Source: Paragordius varius
Taxonomy: Eukaryota; Nematomorpha
NCBI GenBank assembly: GCA_964247055.1
Contig: OZ176054.1
Coordinates: forward strand, 11,966,001-12,030,000
Length of the DNA: 64,000 nt
Reading direction: 5' to 3'
How positions within the stretch are numbered: the first letter of the stretch is position 1; every line of letters starts with the position of its first letter. This document shows positions 1-11,844 of this stretch, in pieces. Position numbers and translations under genes: made by a program. The notes under the pieces are model-generated. The model saw only the letters and a list, made by a program, of their open reading frames with translations. It was not told where the DNA came from and ran no database searches.

Positions 1-3000
1 TCGATTTAACCATTTCATAGTATTCGCCTTCGGTTATGGCGAAAGAGGTCATCAGCGCACACCGCGTACGTAAATGATCGATAAATTTATTGGATGTTTG
101 ACTGAATCGAAGAATGTCTAGTGTTGTTGATTGTAAAGAAAAAATTAAAAAAGCTGTATAATTATGTACTACATTTTATTTTGAGGGTAATAATTATTAA
201 AATTTTTATAAGGTCTAAACTAGGTCAATTATTATCAAAACTAATTGAATTTCTCGATTTACATCTGTTTTTTTTGCATTTTACGCATATATTGGTTTAT
301 TTAGCCATTTTCTGCCCACATTAAAAATGAGTCAACATTGGGTTAATTATTTAATTTTACAATATCTGTACCCTAAATTTGGTTTGATTTTATGTACACA
401 AACAAAATTTTTAAACTTTACATATTATTCTAATAAAGTTATATAATTTTAACATTTTTTTTACAACCTTTCATGTTACAACAAACAGCAGGTTAGTCAA
501 TAATTGTATAACATCATTAATAAATAATAACATATACCAAAGTCATTTTTTAATTGAACAATATATTTTCACAAGCTTTATTTAAAATTGGAATAAATTT
601 TAAAAAAATATTTACAATATTTTTGTGATACACTTATAAATTTTTCAATAACCGGTTAAAAGCATTTTAATTTTACATTTTACCTAATATTATATATTTA
701 TACACAGTATGAGTAAGTATATATTGCTAGAAAGTTATAGTTATTGCCAAATAGCATAAGCAGCAAAGGGAATTATTATTGGTTAATAATAGTAAAAAAA
801 GAAAAAAATATCTAAAGTCAATAATACTGCACTTTGTTACATGTGCTATTTGGCAATGGCAATTAACTTTCTAGAAATATATACTTACTCATACTGTATA
901 TAACATATCATATTTAAATGGCTATGAGGTAACCAACTACCCCTTATAGGTTATAAAGGGTTGGTTGTCAAGTAACCGTGTTCAAATATTTTATATAAGA
1001 AAATATATGAAAAAGTCCACATTTAAATCCATTTTATCCTATATAATTTGATTATTATATTTAATTCTCAAAATATAATGTGTTCATTCACATATTAACA
1101 AAGGCGTCCCCATTATATACAAATAGCTAAAAAATATTTTTTTACCAGAATCCCATTGTATCTCCAACTCCTCGAGGTGTGAACAGTTTTGGGCCATTAA
1201 CTCAAGGCATTTATCGATAATGACTTTAGAATGGATTTTAAGGCAGCATGTACTTGGAATTCCAATAATCAAGATTCTTTAAATAACATTTTTTTTATTT
1301 AAATAGCTCAGCCTTTTTATATATGCGTATTTTATCCACATGGATTAAATTTGTTGTAATCAAATGGAAAAATTTTAAAAAATAAAAATAGAAACCCATA
1401 AAATTTCCCATCTAAATACGTAACAACAATATTTCGAATGTTAACATTTGCTATAATATTCTTAAAATTTAACATTACAAAATATCCATCAAATTTAAAG
1501 CCTATGTTAAATCTCACGTCAATCCTCTTTCATATGTGTACTACGAAATAATTTTGTGGATCAGTATTTTACGCATTTGATAAACCATTTATGTTATTTG
1601 ACTGGCAATAAAATTACTTAACATACATTAAAATGCATACTGTAATACTAAATTTTTGGCTAAAAAATATATCAAATATGGAATTACTAAAATTGAAATT
1701 TTAAAATTCTAATTCTTTATTATCTGAAAATGAATGAAGCCATTATATTATTTCTATTTATAAAATATTTTTAAATTATAGTCGCGCTAACTTACATGTA
1801 ATTTTAAAACATAAAACAATTTTTCTTACTTCATTTTAGATGGATGATGTATGATGTAACAACAAATATAAATTTTTTTGGAATAAAACATCATTTTTTT
1901 CCAAAAAAAAAGATTAAAATATATATAGAAATATAAAATATTACTTGCAATTTATGAGTAAGGGAATGACGGCATTCCAAAATGTTTCGGATAAATCATA
2001 TAGCCCTGAAATATCTAACCCTAAGAGGTTCGGCCCGATGCGTTTAAGTAATTTTATGAGCGCTATTTCATTAACATTCTGGCACCAGGATAAATTTAAA
2101 GCTTTAATCATTTCAAACGGGTACACCTCCAACAATTTTTCGAAATTCTAATTTGTTATATACATTTATCATTTAAAAATAAAAATTTAATTTAAAAAAT
2201 ATATATAAAAATACTTCCTTTTTCAATCTTTCCAAGTTTGAAGCAGCAAAATATCGTAAATACTTGAGTTTTGGCAAAATGGAGGCAATAACCTTCCCAC
2301 TCAATTCCGTGGAAGATATATCAAGCTCTTTGAGTTTTATCAGGTCCCAAGGAGCATTTTTTACATTTTCATCAGTAAGGCCTATTCATTTAAAGCGTTT
2401 TATGGTTAATACGGTTAATAAGGAGGGAATAATAATTATATCTGACATTTTTTTTAATTTGCATATGTTTCTAGAAATATAAAACGGAAAAATTTGTTAA
2501 TCAGGTGCCTAAGAAAATTTAACCCAATGTTTGACTTTAACAAGCGTGAAACAAACAATTTAATCATTTGAGTAAAATGATAGTCAACAATGCAATGATT
2601 GTACGCGGGTGGGACGGTATCATATGACAACATAATGTTTTTTTCTTTTCTTTACCAAGCTTTACAATTTATTGTAAATTATTTGGGATTTGGTTTTAAC
2701 TTTTCTAATATTCATAGGCATATATTCTTATAATGCATGCCTTAAACCAATGATCAAATCGTAGCCTACAGGCCGCATGCGGTTCTTAAAGTGCTTTTTA
2801 ATGCTCTTAAAGATAGGAAATTTTTTGATATTGTAGTTTGGAGTAAATATCGGCAAATAAGTCAAACTGTAAAATATTCATCGGTATTATATGTTGCATG
2901 AGGCCCTTAAAACATGATTAATTTTTTGCGGCCCATCAAATTTTTTTGGTGAGAATCTCTAACTTAAACTAATCTTTATAATCATTATATGGTTTCTACT

Positions 3001-6000
3001 ACTACAGTTTTGGTCTCATTTGTACACATCCTTATATTATACAAATTCTGATATGGATGAAAGTTATCCAACTTTCATCCATAATCTATTTTTTAATTAA
3101 GTTTATGACCAAGTTTAATTTTTAGTTGCTATTTGAGGTACTTCTTTTTCATAAAGTTTCCAACTCTATTACCGATTGTGTTAACCTTGGTGTTACAAAA
3201 TTACCGTTACGGTGACACATTCTATTTGACTAGTGACCATAAATTCACTAAATATATGGATGTTTTATCATTGTTTTGAAATTAATTTATATAAGCGCAA
3301 AGCTTGACAGAATGCTATAGAATTGTACGTACATAGTTATATACTCATTTGGGCGGCTTTTTACCCATAGATGTTTGTTAATATACCGGTAAGTAATTAA
3401 CTAACTAATAATAAACCCAATAAAAACTTATCATAAATTTTTTTAGGCCCCTTATTAGATTTTTCATTGAGAAAGTATTACCGGTTCCTAATTGAGCATT
3501 GTCAAAAATAAATAAATTAATACCAGTCTTTTCCATGAGTAAACATGTAAGTTTTTTCGATCTTTTTAGCAGAATTTTAAGGGCGGAACCCTTGAAATTT
3601 GTACAAAAATCTAAGCACAGGCACTCCAAGTGGATACATGTGGACGAAAGAGACTCAATATGTGAATCCTCCAAGAACTTGACACCATAACTATAATATT
3701 TTAATATATTAATAGATATTTATTATAATACAGTACAAATTGAAATTATATAGACAAAACGTAAAAGTAAAGGGCAGTTTTTTTTTAAAAAAAAAACCAT
3801 ATTTTGTAAACCTTGTTTTTTTTTCAAATATAACTCATCGTTTTAGGTTTACAAAGAGCTGTAAATACTCCATATCAATTATTAATTTTAAAATACTATT
3901 TTATATACTTTAATTAGGAAAATCATGGTTTAAAATATTACAAAAAAAATATTAGTCATTTAATTTTACATTTTGGCTGCATAAAATTAATTTTTACCAT
4001 AAATCAATATTAAAATTAACGTTGATAGTAGTAAATTTTAAAATCATACAAATTAACTATCCTTAGATTCGGTGTATGGGTTTTTATCTTGTGTATATTG
4101 ATGACTTCATAAGTCTCTTCTTCTCGGGCTTCGCTATTCTCATATGTGCCTATTCAAGAACAATATCAGATAAAAAAAGAAAAATTCTTAACCCCTTTAA
4201 TACAAATCATGCATTCTTGTTTTTCAATATATATATTGTATAATTCAGGCCTTGATATAAAATAGTGCCAAATATATGTATATGAAAAAAATATTAGAAT
4301 TGTTTATTGTAATAATTTTTACAGAACTAATAAATTTTTTGTGCAACTTGCGCCAAAAATTTGTCATATTTTTTAATAATTCAAGTCAAAGCATTGATTT
4401 AAAAGCTATTATATTAAGCAATCCATAATTAGACAATCTTAAATATCTATTAATATATTTTTCTTTTAACTGTTATGGTAATTGCAATTTATTTTGAGGC
4501 GTAAGCATTTTCAAATTCAAATCATAGTAACAATTAGTAACTTCCATGGCTTCGAACCGGTTTGAGGTTCTAAGAATTAAAAAACGGAACCAGGTTAGTT
4601 CCCTAAAATTAACAGTTCTGTAACCGGTTGCCTACAATTGGAATCGGTTCCATTTTGGTTTCTGACTTTGCATAAATGATTTTTATAAAAATTTTTATAA
4701 TAAAATAAACCAAATTATCAACGATTGTAAATAAAAACATAATTTATTTAAAACAATTAAATGATCGGTCACATGTATATGGGTACAAAGGTAGGCAATA
4801 GGTGTATTTGTATTAACTATCGCATTTATGAAAGAAATCTTTATTTAACTTTAAAACGTGGTCAGACGATTCGTTCTCAGATCTGAAAATATAATATTTA
4901 GTGTGGAAAAATTTCTTTCTATGTTTTAAACCGTAAAATGTACCGCTAATGTAACTTTACATGATAAAAGTTAAATATTTTTTAACTATGGCCAAAAAAT
5001 CCTAAGGACTGATTGGTCCGTGGGCCGCGGTTTGAGTACTACTGTTATACAGCGTGCCCATTTATGGATAATTAATTTATGCCGTTTGCTTATGGTTTTT
5101 TTACCAGATTTATTTATAAGAATAATGTTTCTTGATTTATAATTAAAAATAATCTACGTAAATAATTATGTTTGCGGTTCTATTCAGGTAAAGGTAACAT
5201 TATGATTCCATTTCAATTGGATTCGAGAAAAAAGTTTTATCATATAATCAATTCTTTTTAAAAATAATATGTACAAAACAAATTCTAAAATAATGATAGT
5301 CATTACATTTTGATGGGAAACCATAAAAAATGTCATTACAAATAAAATCAATATTAAATAATAATTTAAACAATCTGTGTTATTTTTTAAACATAAAACT
5401 ATTGGAAACCACTTATTTTGAAGGTGAAAACGAAACCTGTTCCTGCTGAAATCTCTGGGAACGGGGTTCCGGTTCGAAGCCCCGGTTTTTATTGATATAA
5501 ATTTAACAATATTGTAAAAATAAATTTATAAATCTATTGAATACCAATCAGGTGGAATGTTTGAATGCTGGTTAAATAACTGTATATTTTGCGCATAAAT
5601 CCTTCCATGAAAATAACATCGGATAAAAATATGCACAAGTACCTAAGCCGTTGAGGGAAGGCGTTGAGATCATTGAAATCATGTAACTAATGTTATGGGA
5701 AAAATATATGAAATGTAAGCGTTAATTCCGTTTTATCTAAACTGCTTGAAATCAAAAAATTTTGTTTTAATTCATAGAATGTTTCACATTTTTAAAATGT
5801 AGCCGGTATACAGCAGTTAGTCTACTCTTTCAGCCTTCAAAAATTGGTTCTGTTTTCTTATTCAAAAGATTGAAAGATTTGAAATTAGGCAATCGGCTAA
5901 TTTAATTATATTTTATTCCTCCGATTATTAAATGACGAATCAGTTGAATTTGATTTAACGAGTTTTACTTAATAATAAATAATTAAAATTATTATGTGAT

Positions 6001-7456
6001 CTGAACAACATATATTCCATAGCTCGGTGAATAATAATTTTATGTAACACCAAAATTAACTTATAAAGATAGCCAACTTAAACATATTTTTTGCGAAAGT
6101 AATTAAAATAGTTTTAGAAACCTATCCGATAATCAAGTTAGACTTATTTGAAGACTGAAAATAGTCAATGTATAGCAAATGAACAGCAAAATTTCCGAAT
6201 GAAATATATTGTCTTAAATTAGATATAGTTGAATATGCTTTTAATTATAACATTTACATTATATATTTTTTAAATTTATAAAATTAAGTGTCTCCTAAAT
6301 AAAGTATAATCGCTGTTATCAAAAACTAAAAGTCAAAAATTAATATTCTAAGAGAAAATTATATTATTTAATATTTCGATTTTCCCATAATTCATACTTG
6401 CATAGCAGATGAAAAATCTAAAGTTAATTGTTCCAATTTTGGACATTTTTCTGCAAGTTCCCGTAACACATTAGCGGTAATTAAATCGGTAGAAAGTTCC
6501 AAACTTTTTAGCTGTCCAAATCTCTCGTTTATCAAACGAACAAGGATATCTGGATCCGAAATCTAATTATATAAAGCCGTTCAAATAGTAATCACCTATA
6601 AAAAATATAAACTAAATGGTAAATATATTGTTTCGTAAAAAAATAAGTTTTAGAGACAATATGATTGATGCCGCAATCAAACATCTAATATAATTAAGGC
6701 TTTATATCTTTTGGGGTGTTCTATAGACCAATGTGAAATTTGAATATCTCAAAAAGTTTTTAAGATATGTAAATTTTTTAATCTGATACTACAAGCAAAT
6801 AAATGTATATTCATGGTTATAATATGTAAATTATAAACTTCAAAAAGTTGTCAGCTAAATTTTACCGGTAAAATGTAATATTGTTTATTTTAATTGTCAT
6901 TTGGAGATGTCCTAATTTTAGACCCTAGAAGTTAACTGGGAGAACAATGTTTGATAATTAAATTTTAACCAAAACGAATAGCAATGTAATATCTCGGGTA
7001 TAAAACAACCCCAAAATGCATGCCATCATAAAAAAATTGAAAATTAATTAGGTATTAAATAAATTTAAATTAAATATAAAATAGCTAATAAGCAACCAAA
7101 TTGAATTTTTTAATCAATCAATCAATCAAGAAGATATTGTTTATTCTTATTTTTCCACCAACTTAACCTTAGTTTTATAAAAAACATACTTCGATTCCTG
7201 TATCAGATTGAGGTCTGAGCGATATTTCATGCCATAAAACTGGATTCCTAACCAGCGTTCCCCATCGTTTACAAACCAATGGAATACGTATTAAATCATA
7301 CAGCTCTAGGTAACTCAAAATACGGAGCAATAATTTATCTGGTAACATATCTATGGAAACGTGTTTTTCAAAATGCTTTGTGGCCATCATCGAAGTATCA
7401 TCTTTGTTAAAATTATTGTTTTCTGGATGGATTAAATTATTTTGTATCACAGTCAT
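1..7456 (-). CDS. F-box / leucine-rich-repeat protein (SCF substrate receptor), 3' end outside window
   Basis: Seven exons join in frame: 7456-7190, 6562-6398, 3677-3524, 2381-2215, 2147-1945, 1276-1146 and 117-1, giving about 401 residues before the window edge. The ATG at 7456 starts a short Asn-rich leader. Residues about 35-80 form an F-box (MLPDKLLLRILSYLELYDL, then VCKRWGTLVRNPVLW). Exons 2-6 read as leucine-rich repeats, for example LKSLELSTDLITANVL, LECLCLDFCTNFKGSAL and LLGLDISGLYDLSETFW. Exon 7 carries LRFSQTSNKFIDHL and EGEYYEMVKS, which I recall as a conserved C-terminal block of one animal F-box/LRR subfamily, though I cannot name the member safely. F-box proteins of this class bind Skp1 and present substrates to a cullin-1 ubiquitin ligase; that role is inferred. 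All junction phases agree. The exon 3 acceptor (after 3678) has a poor pyrimidine tract. Introns 2 and 6 hold MITEs. Confidence 0.85.
704..896. mobile_element. Palindromic MITE C1 (Tc1/mariner-like, CAGTATGAG ends)
   Basis: Terminal inverted repeats of about 60 bp begin CAGTATGAGTAAGTATATA at 705 and end with its complement at 896, followed by TA. The left flank has CA where a TA target-site duplication would be expected, probably a point change. It lies in the last visible intron of the F-box gene. It is related to the copy at 22836-23010: both contain a TTATTGCCARATAGC stretch inside the arm. It has no coding capacity. Confidence 0.7.
2740..2960. mobile_element. Decayed hAT-like MITE remnant
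   Basis: Two imperfect inverted patches resemble ends of non-autonomous hAT elements: CAGGCCGCATGCGG near 2768 and TTTTGCGGCCCATC near 2925. The GGCCGC-type core and the spacing suit that group. No clear target-site duplication is visible and the copy is degraded. It lies in the F-box gene intron between 2381 and 3524. Confidence 0.35.
3729..4000. mobile_element. Palindromic MITE B1 (CAGTAAAAATTGAAATTATA family)
   Basis: The left arm (CAGTACAAATTGAAATTATA, then GACAAAACGTAAAAG) is inverted at the right end (near 3960-4000, ending ATTTTTACC). It is the most diverged of three copies; the others are at 8952-9233 and 13035-13318. It lies about 50 nt upstream of the splice acceptor of the F-box LRR exon at 3677, on the minus strand. 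No open frame is present. Confidence 0.65.
4543..5488. mobile_element. Putative non-autonomous hAT-like element in F-box intron
   Basis: The left end GGCTTCGAACCGG (4546) and right end CCGGTTCGAAGCC (5470) are inverted, and inside there are repeated GGAACC and GGTTCC words. I see no convincing 8-bp target-site duplication, so the boundaries are approximate. A second hAT-like terminus (GGCCGCGGTTTGAGTACTACTG, 5023-5044) sits inside and may belong to a separate broken element. There is no coding sequence. Confidence 0.4.
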
Positions 7457-7668
7457 ATTATAGTAGAAAGTTAGTTACGAGTCATAGAATTTCGAATAAA
7501 ATATTATATTTGTACAAGAAAATATTAAATAAAAATGTAAAAAAACGCAAGTAAATATATCGGTAGTGTTATAAAGTTTGAAAAACCACATATTATGCAA
7601 TCCTTGCTTTCAAACCTCAAAAAATCGATCGCAAAATTTAAATTTATACAAAATCTGTAAGATGATTA

Positions 7669-7704
<36 letters not shown>

Positions 7705-8951
7705 TTTTGCATTGATTTTTATTTTTTATTTAGCAACGAAAAAAAAACAAAAATTAAAATAAAATAATTTTAATTCTGGAAAATATCCTTGTTATTCTGT
7801 ATCCTAAAGAAATTTCTTATATTGCTATTTCTAACAATGATATTATGAGAAAAAAAATAAAAATCACGTTTTGTTAAATTCTGACATGTTAAAATTAAAA
7901 ATTGGTCAAAATTGATAAAATTGATTATAAGGTATCGCTAAAATAATATAAAACTTTTAGATGACGCCAATATTTTTAAAATAACAGTAAATTTAGCCGC
8001 TACGTGCTTAATGAAAGGATGATAATTTTGGTTTGTAAAGTATTAAAATCCTAATTATTTCTAAAAAAGTGTTGATTAATTATATTAAAGTTAACTTAAT
8101 ATTGACTTAATATTTATAGGTCATAAGGTGTTCGATCAAATCATGGATTACGAATTGCATATTTAATACAAACTTTTCTAAAAAATCATACAAAAAAGTA
8201 GTATAAATATACACTATTTTATATCAATTAAGTCCTATTTTTTAATATTGTAACATGTCGAAATTTATTATAACCACAAATGTGATTTATATTAGATATC
8301 CTAAAAAAATTGAATCATTATGGTATTTTTTAACTTTTAAACACAGATAAATGATGAAAAGCGTTTCATTCCATAATATATATATTTAACTCCTGAAACA
8401 TTTTGCCTTGCATTTTTTATATGGATGTGACTCCATTTTTCTGAATTGGAAAGCCTGTACTGATCATAAAATTTAGTTTTCCCAAAATCCCTAAAACAGT
8501 TTTAGCCATTTAAAATCACAAATTATAAATGGCAAAAGGACCGTTACACGTGACAAAAGCAGTTAAAATACATTCCTGTGGCAAATTTTTTCGTGGAAAT
8601 TTAATTTTATAAGCAGATAATTCTGAATTACTTTCAAGTTATATAACAGATATATCGATTTCTACAAGTATATACAAACAGCAAAAATACGAAAATTGAT
8701 TGTGGCCACTAAAATATAAGTTATACACCTGGATGATTAAAATAAAGATAAAAGAACACACAAAAAATTAGGTTAATTTACTATGAAAAAAACTAAAAAT
8801 ATCAAATATTTTTTTCTGAACGAGCAACCGTGGTTTCAGTCATAGAAGCAAAATGGTCACTCTAACATCAATGCCAATATTTAATTATACCTTTATAATT
8901 AGTTGGCAGCAGTTTCATACCGAAAATTTGTAAAGAAGTAATAAAACTACA

Positions 8952-9233
8952 TACAGTAAAAATTGTAAAATATAAAGACAATTTTTTTTTAAAAGATAAC
9001 CATACTTTTTAAATTTTAATAATAATATTTTTATTTATTGCTCAGTGTTCAAAAATTGGAAAATATTTATTAGACATGTATATTGGTAGCACAATCAATT
9101 TTATATATTCAAGGCGAATTAAATATTTTATATAAGAAAAACTAAGGTTTAAAAAAGTATGTTCGTCTTTAAATAAAAAATATTTGTCTTTTCATTTTAA
9201 CGTTTTGTCCGTATAAATTCAATTTTTACTGTA
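8952..9233. mobile_element. Palindromic MITE B2
   Basis: The arms start TACAGTAAAAATTG at 8952 and end with the inverse (CAATTTTTACTGTA) at 9233. TA at both outer edges suits a TA target-site duplication of Tc1/mariner type. The element is non-coding and of the same family as 3729-4000 and 13035-13318. Confidence 0.7.
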
Positions 9234-10090
9234 GTTATATATAACAACACATTTATGTGGATATGCTTGTATAAAAAATATATCCATATACTAATAAGCA
9301 TCTTTTAATTTAATTTTTCAAAATCTTAATTTGATAATAGATTTTGGAGATGGCTGTTGTTTTGTTTTAAATGTTGCATTTGACTGTTTTTACATAGAAT
9401 TCTTTTCAAAATCAAGTATATTTTTTGTTTTAATACTTCATCACATACTTTTATCTCCCAGAGCAATTTGTAATTTGAATATTTTTAAAATGTATTTAAG
9501 GTATTAGGCCGAATTAGAAAATATGCATTCTTTAGCCTTTGCGCATTAAATTTTTTTATAAAAATTGTAAAAAAACTCATCTCAAACTTTTCCGCCATTT
9601 TTTTCCCTTTAATTTTTTTAAATCGCTAATACAATGGGCATTTAAATGTATGTTATGGTTAGAAAATGTAAGTAATTAACTTTAGAAAGCTCTAAAGTTA
9701 CATTTTTTTTTATCTAAAACTCGATATTTATTGATTTTAAAATCAGCTGCTTAGTTCAATCATGTTGCAGAGCTGTCCCAATTTTAGAATCTACAAGCCA
9801 CGAAGCTGTAAAAAATAACGATAACCATTTTTTTCTAATACAAATAGTTTATTAACAAGATTGATCTGTGTGATATAAAATTACTTTAAAATGTCATCGC
9901 GGAGAAAAAAAGCGAAAAGGTGAAGTGCTGTTTAAGTTAGGGTGGTTATTTTATTATTATTAAAACAAATATCCATTGTGCTTTTTATATTTAAGTATTG
10001 GTAATTCCAAATAATTGAATTTTATGTGGTTTTGCTATCATATAAATCATGATACTCAAATCAACATAATTAAAACAAAATTTCAAAAAA

Positions 10091-10560
10091 ATTATAAATT
10101 ATGATAAAAACAAAAAATGTAAAGTGTGATGTCCGGTTGCTCTTTATTGTTTTTTCTTGGCGTGGTAAAAATTTTCATAATCTCTTCTTTTTAGGAAGTC
10201 TTTAGTGACCTTGTTAAGATCTTTTCTCTCCTCTCTTGTGTTGATGAGGTGGATACTATTTGAATAAATGAAACAAGCCTCCAAAATCAACCTATCGGAT
10301 AATCTGTCAGCTTGTGCTATAATGAATGCTAAAGCGAAGGCGTGACCTGTATTCCTGCAATGGTCGTAGACGCCGAACCTTTTCTATCGTAGTCTTTTTC
10401 TTTGATACTTAAAGAGCGTTTGGATTGTCCAATATAATACACTCAATCATTACGTTTCTTGTGGTAGACGGTAGAATCGTTTTTGGTTCTCAGGGTCGTC
10501 TTAACAAACTCAATAAATTCTTTGGTTGTTTGTAATAAACACGCACATGTTAATTTTTCT
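10091..10560 (-). mobile_element. Penelope-like retroelement fragment: GIY-YIG endonuclease end
   Basis: The minus-strand reading from about 10545 contains TKEFIEFVKTTLRTKNDSTV followed by VYYIGQSKRSLSI. In a neighbouring frame it has HCRNTGHAFALAFIIAQADR and then a run ending near NKVTKDFLKRRDYENFYH. YIG, the spaced R and the NTGH block followed by a basic helix fit the C-terminal GIY-YIG endonuclease of Penelope-like elements (established family architecture). No reverse transcriptase is present and the frame is disrupted, so this is a 5'-truncated dead copy. It faces a second copy head to head. Confidence 0.6.
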
Positions 10561-10686
10561 AGATGCATTGTTATAAGTCAGGCATAATACACATCTTTCG
10601 GGCGCGTTTTTCTCCTGGGTTTAATATATTGTTTATTGAATCGGTTATCCAATGCTTTTATAACTTTGATCTATTAGAAAAAAAGA

Positions 10687-11000
10687 GAATAGAAAAGGTT
10701 CGGCCATCTACGACCATTGCAAGAATACAGGTCACGCCTTCGCTTTAGCATTCATTATAGCACAAACCGACAAATTATCCGACAGATTGATTTTGAAGGC
10801 TTGTTTCATCCATTCAAATGGTATACACCTTATCAACAGAAGAGATGATAGAAAAAAACTTAACAAGGTAACTAAAGACTTCTTAAAAGGAAGATATTAT
10901 TTTGAAATATTAACCACTCCAAGAAAAAAAACAATAAAGAAAAACCACATGGACATCACTCTTTAAATTTTTTGTTTTTATTATAATTTATAATTATTTT
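10687..11000 (+). mobile_element. Second GIY-YIG fragment, inverted relative to the first
   Basis: From 10715 the plus strand is open for about 70 codons: HCKNTGHAFALAFIIAQTDK, then a stretch matching the minus-strand copy (SDRLILKACFIHSNGIHLI, NKVTKDFLKGRYYF). The DNA arms 10091-10389 and 10687-11000 form an inverted repeat of about 300 bp, roughly 85-90% alike by eye. The spacer holds the unpaired part of the first copy. It is a non-functional fragment. Confidence 0.6.
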
Positions 11001-11844
11001 TTTTCCTGTTTTTAATTAATCTCGTGAAAAAGATACCCTCATGAATCGAAAATTTTGGATATTGTTCAATTTAATAAATTTTACAAGAATTCAAATTATT
11101 ATTTTAACATAAAATATACGTTTTCGTTGACAATATTAAAAAAACAATTGATAAATTTTCATTGAGATTTTTTATGTATAAAAATGGATCTGTAACTTTT
11201 ATATATTATTTATGATTAATGCTGATATGAAACAAATTTAATAGCTGAATTTTTGCATGAAAATCAGTTTTTATTCCAAAACAATGGGATGATAACTCAC
11301 AAAATCAATAATTAAAAATATTTTTCAATTGTCAATTATATTTTAATGTGTTTTAGTTTGGTTATTTACACTATGTAATATTTCAAATATATACTTCATT
11401 TATAACATTTTAAATAAAAATAATTAGTATACATGATAATAGACATAACAAATCCACTATATACAGGGGTAATTGTATCAATTGAAACATTTAAAAATAG
11501 GAGGCTTATTGCCACACTTACAATTGATATATGTAACAAATCAATTAGCTCTTTAAGTTAATAGATTAAAAATAATCATATCCTAAATATTTCTGTATGT
11601 ACTACATAAGATTTAAGGTATATAAAATATCCTACTATTTATTTTGATTCGCAAACGTGAAAAAACCGCCAATTTGTCATAAAAAATATTTTATTACACT
11701 CCTATTTGGATTTTGCATCATCTATCGAAACTTACTTAAATTTTTTTGCTAACTTGCCAGAATATCATTTAATATTTTGTGGAAATCGAAAAATTTGATC
11801 ACCAACAGCGATTTAGAAAATTATTTTTCTCGTGACAAGGAAAT

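Larger units (their letters stand above)
7457..11844. other. Intergenic region between divergent F-box gene and the 11.8 kb gene
   Basis: The two genes point away from this interval, so it should hold both promoters. I see AT-rich sequence, a TA microsatellite at about 7672-7700, MITE B2 (8952-9233) and the GIY-YIG inverted pair (10091-11000). No further exon could be supported on either strand. Confidence 0.6.

Noticed and set aside
1945-2482. Plus-strand open frames at 1945-2151 and 2264-2482
   Set aside because: They are shadows of F-box LRR exons on the minus strand, which have family motifs and matching splice phases.
5450-5490. GGTTCGAAGCC resembling a tRNA T-loop
   Set aside because: No acceptor, D or anticodon stem can be formed around it. 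The word is part of an inverted terminal sequence with the copy at 4546.
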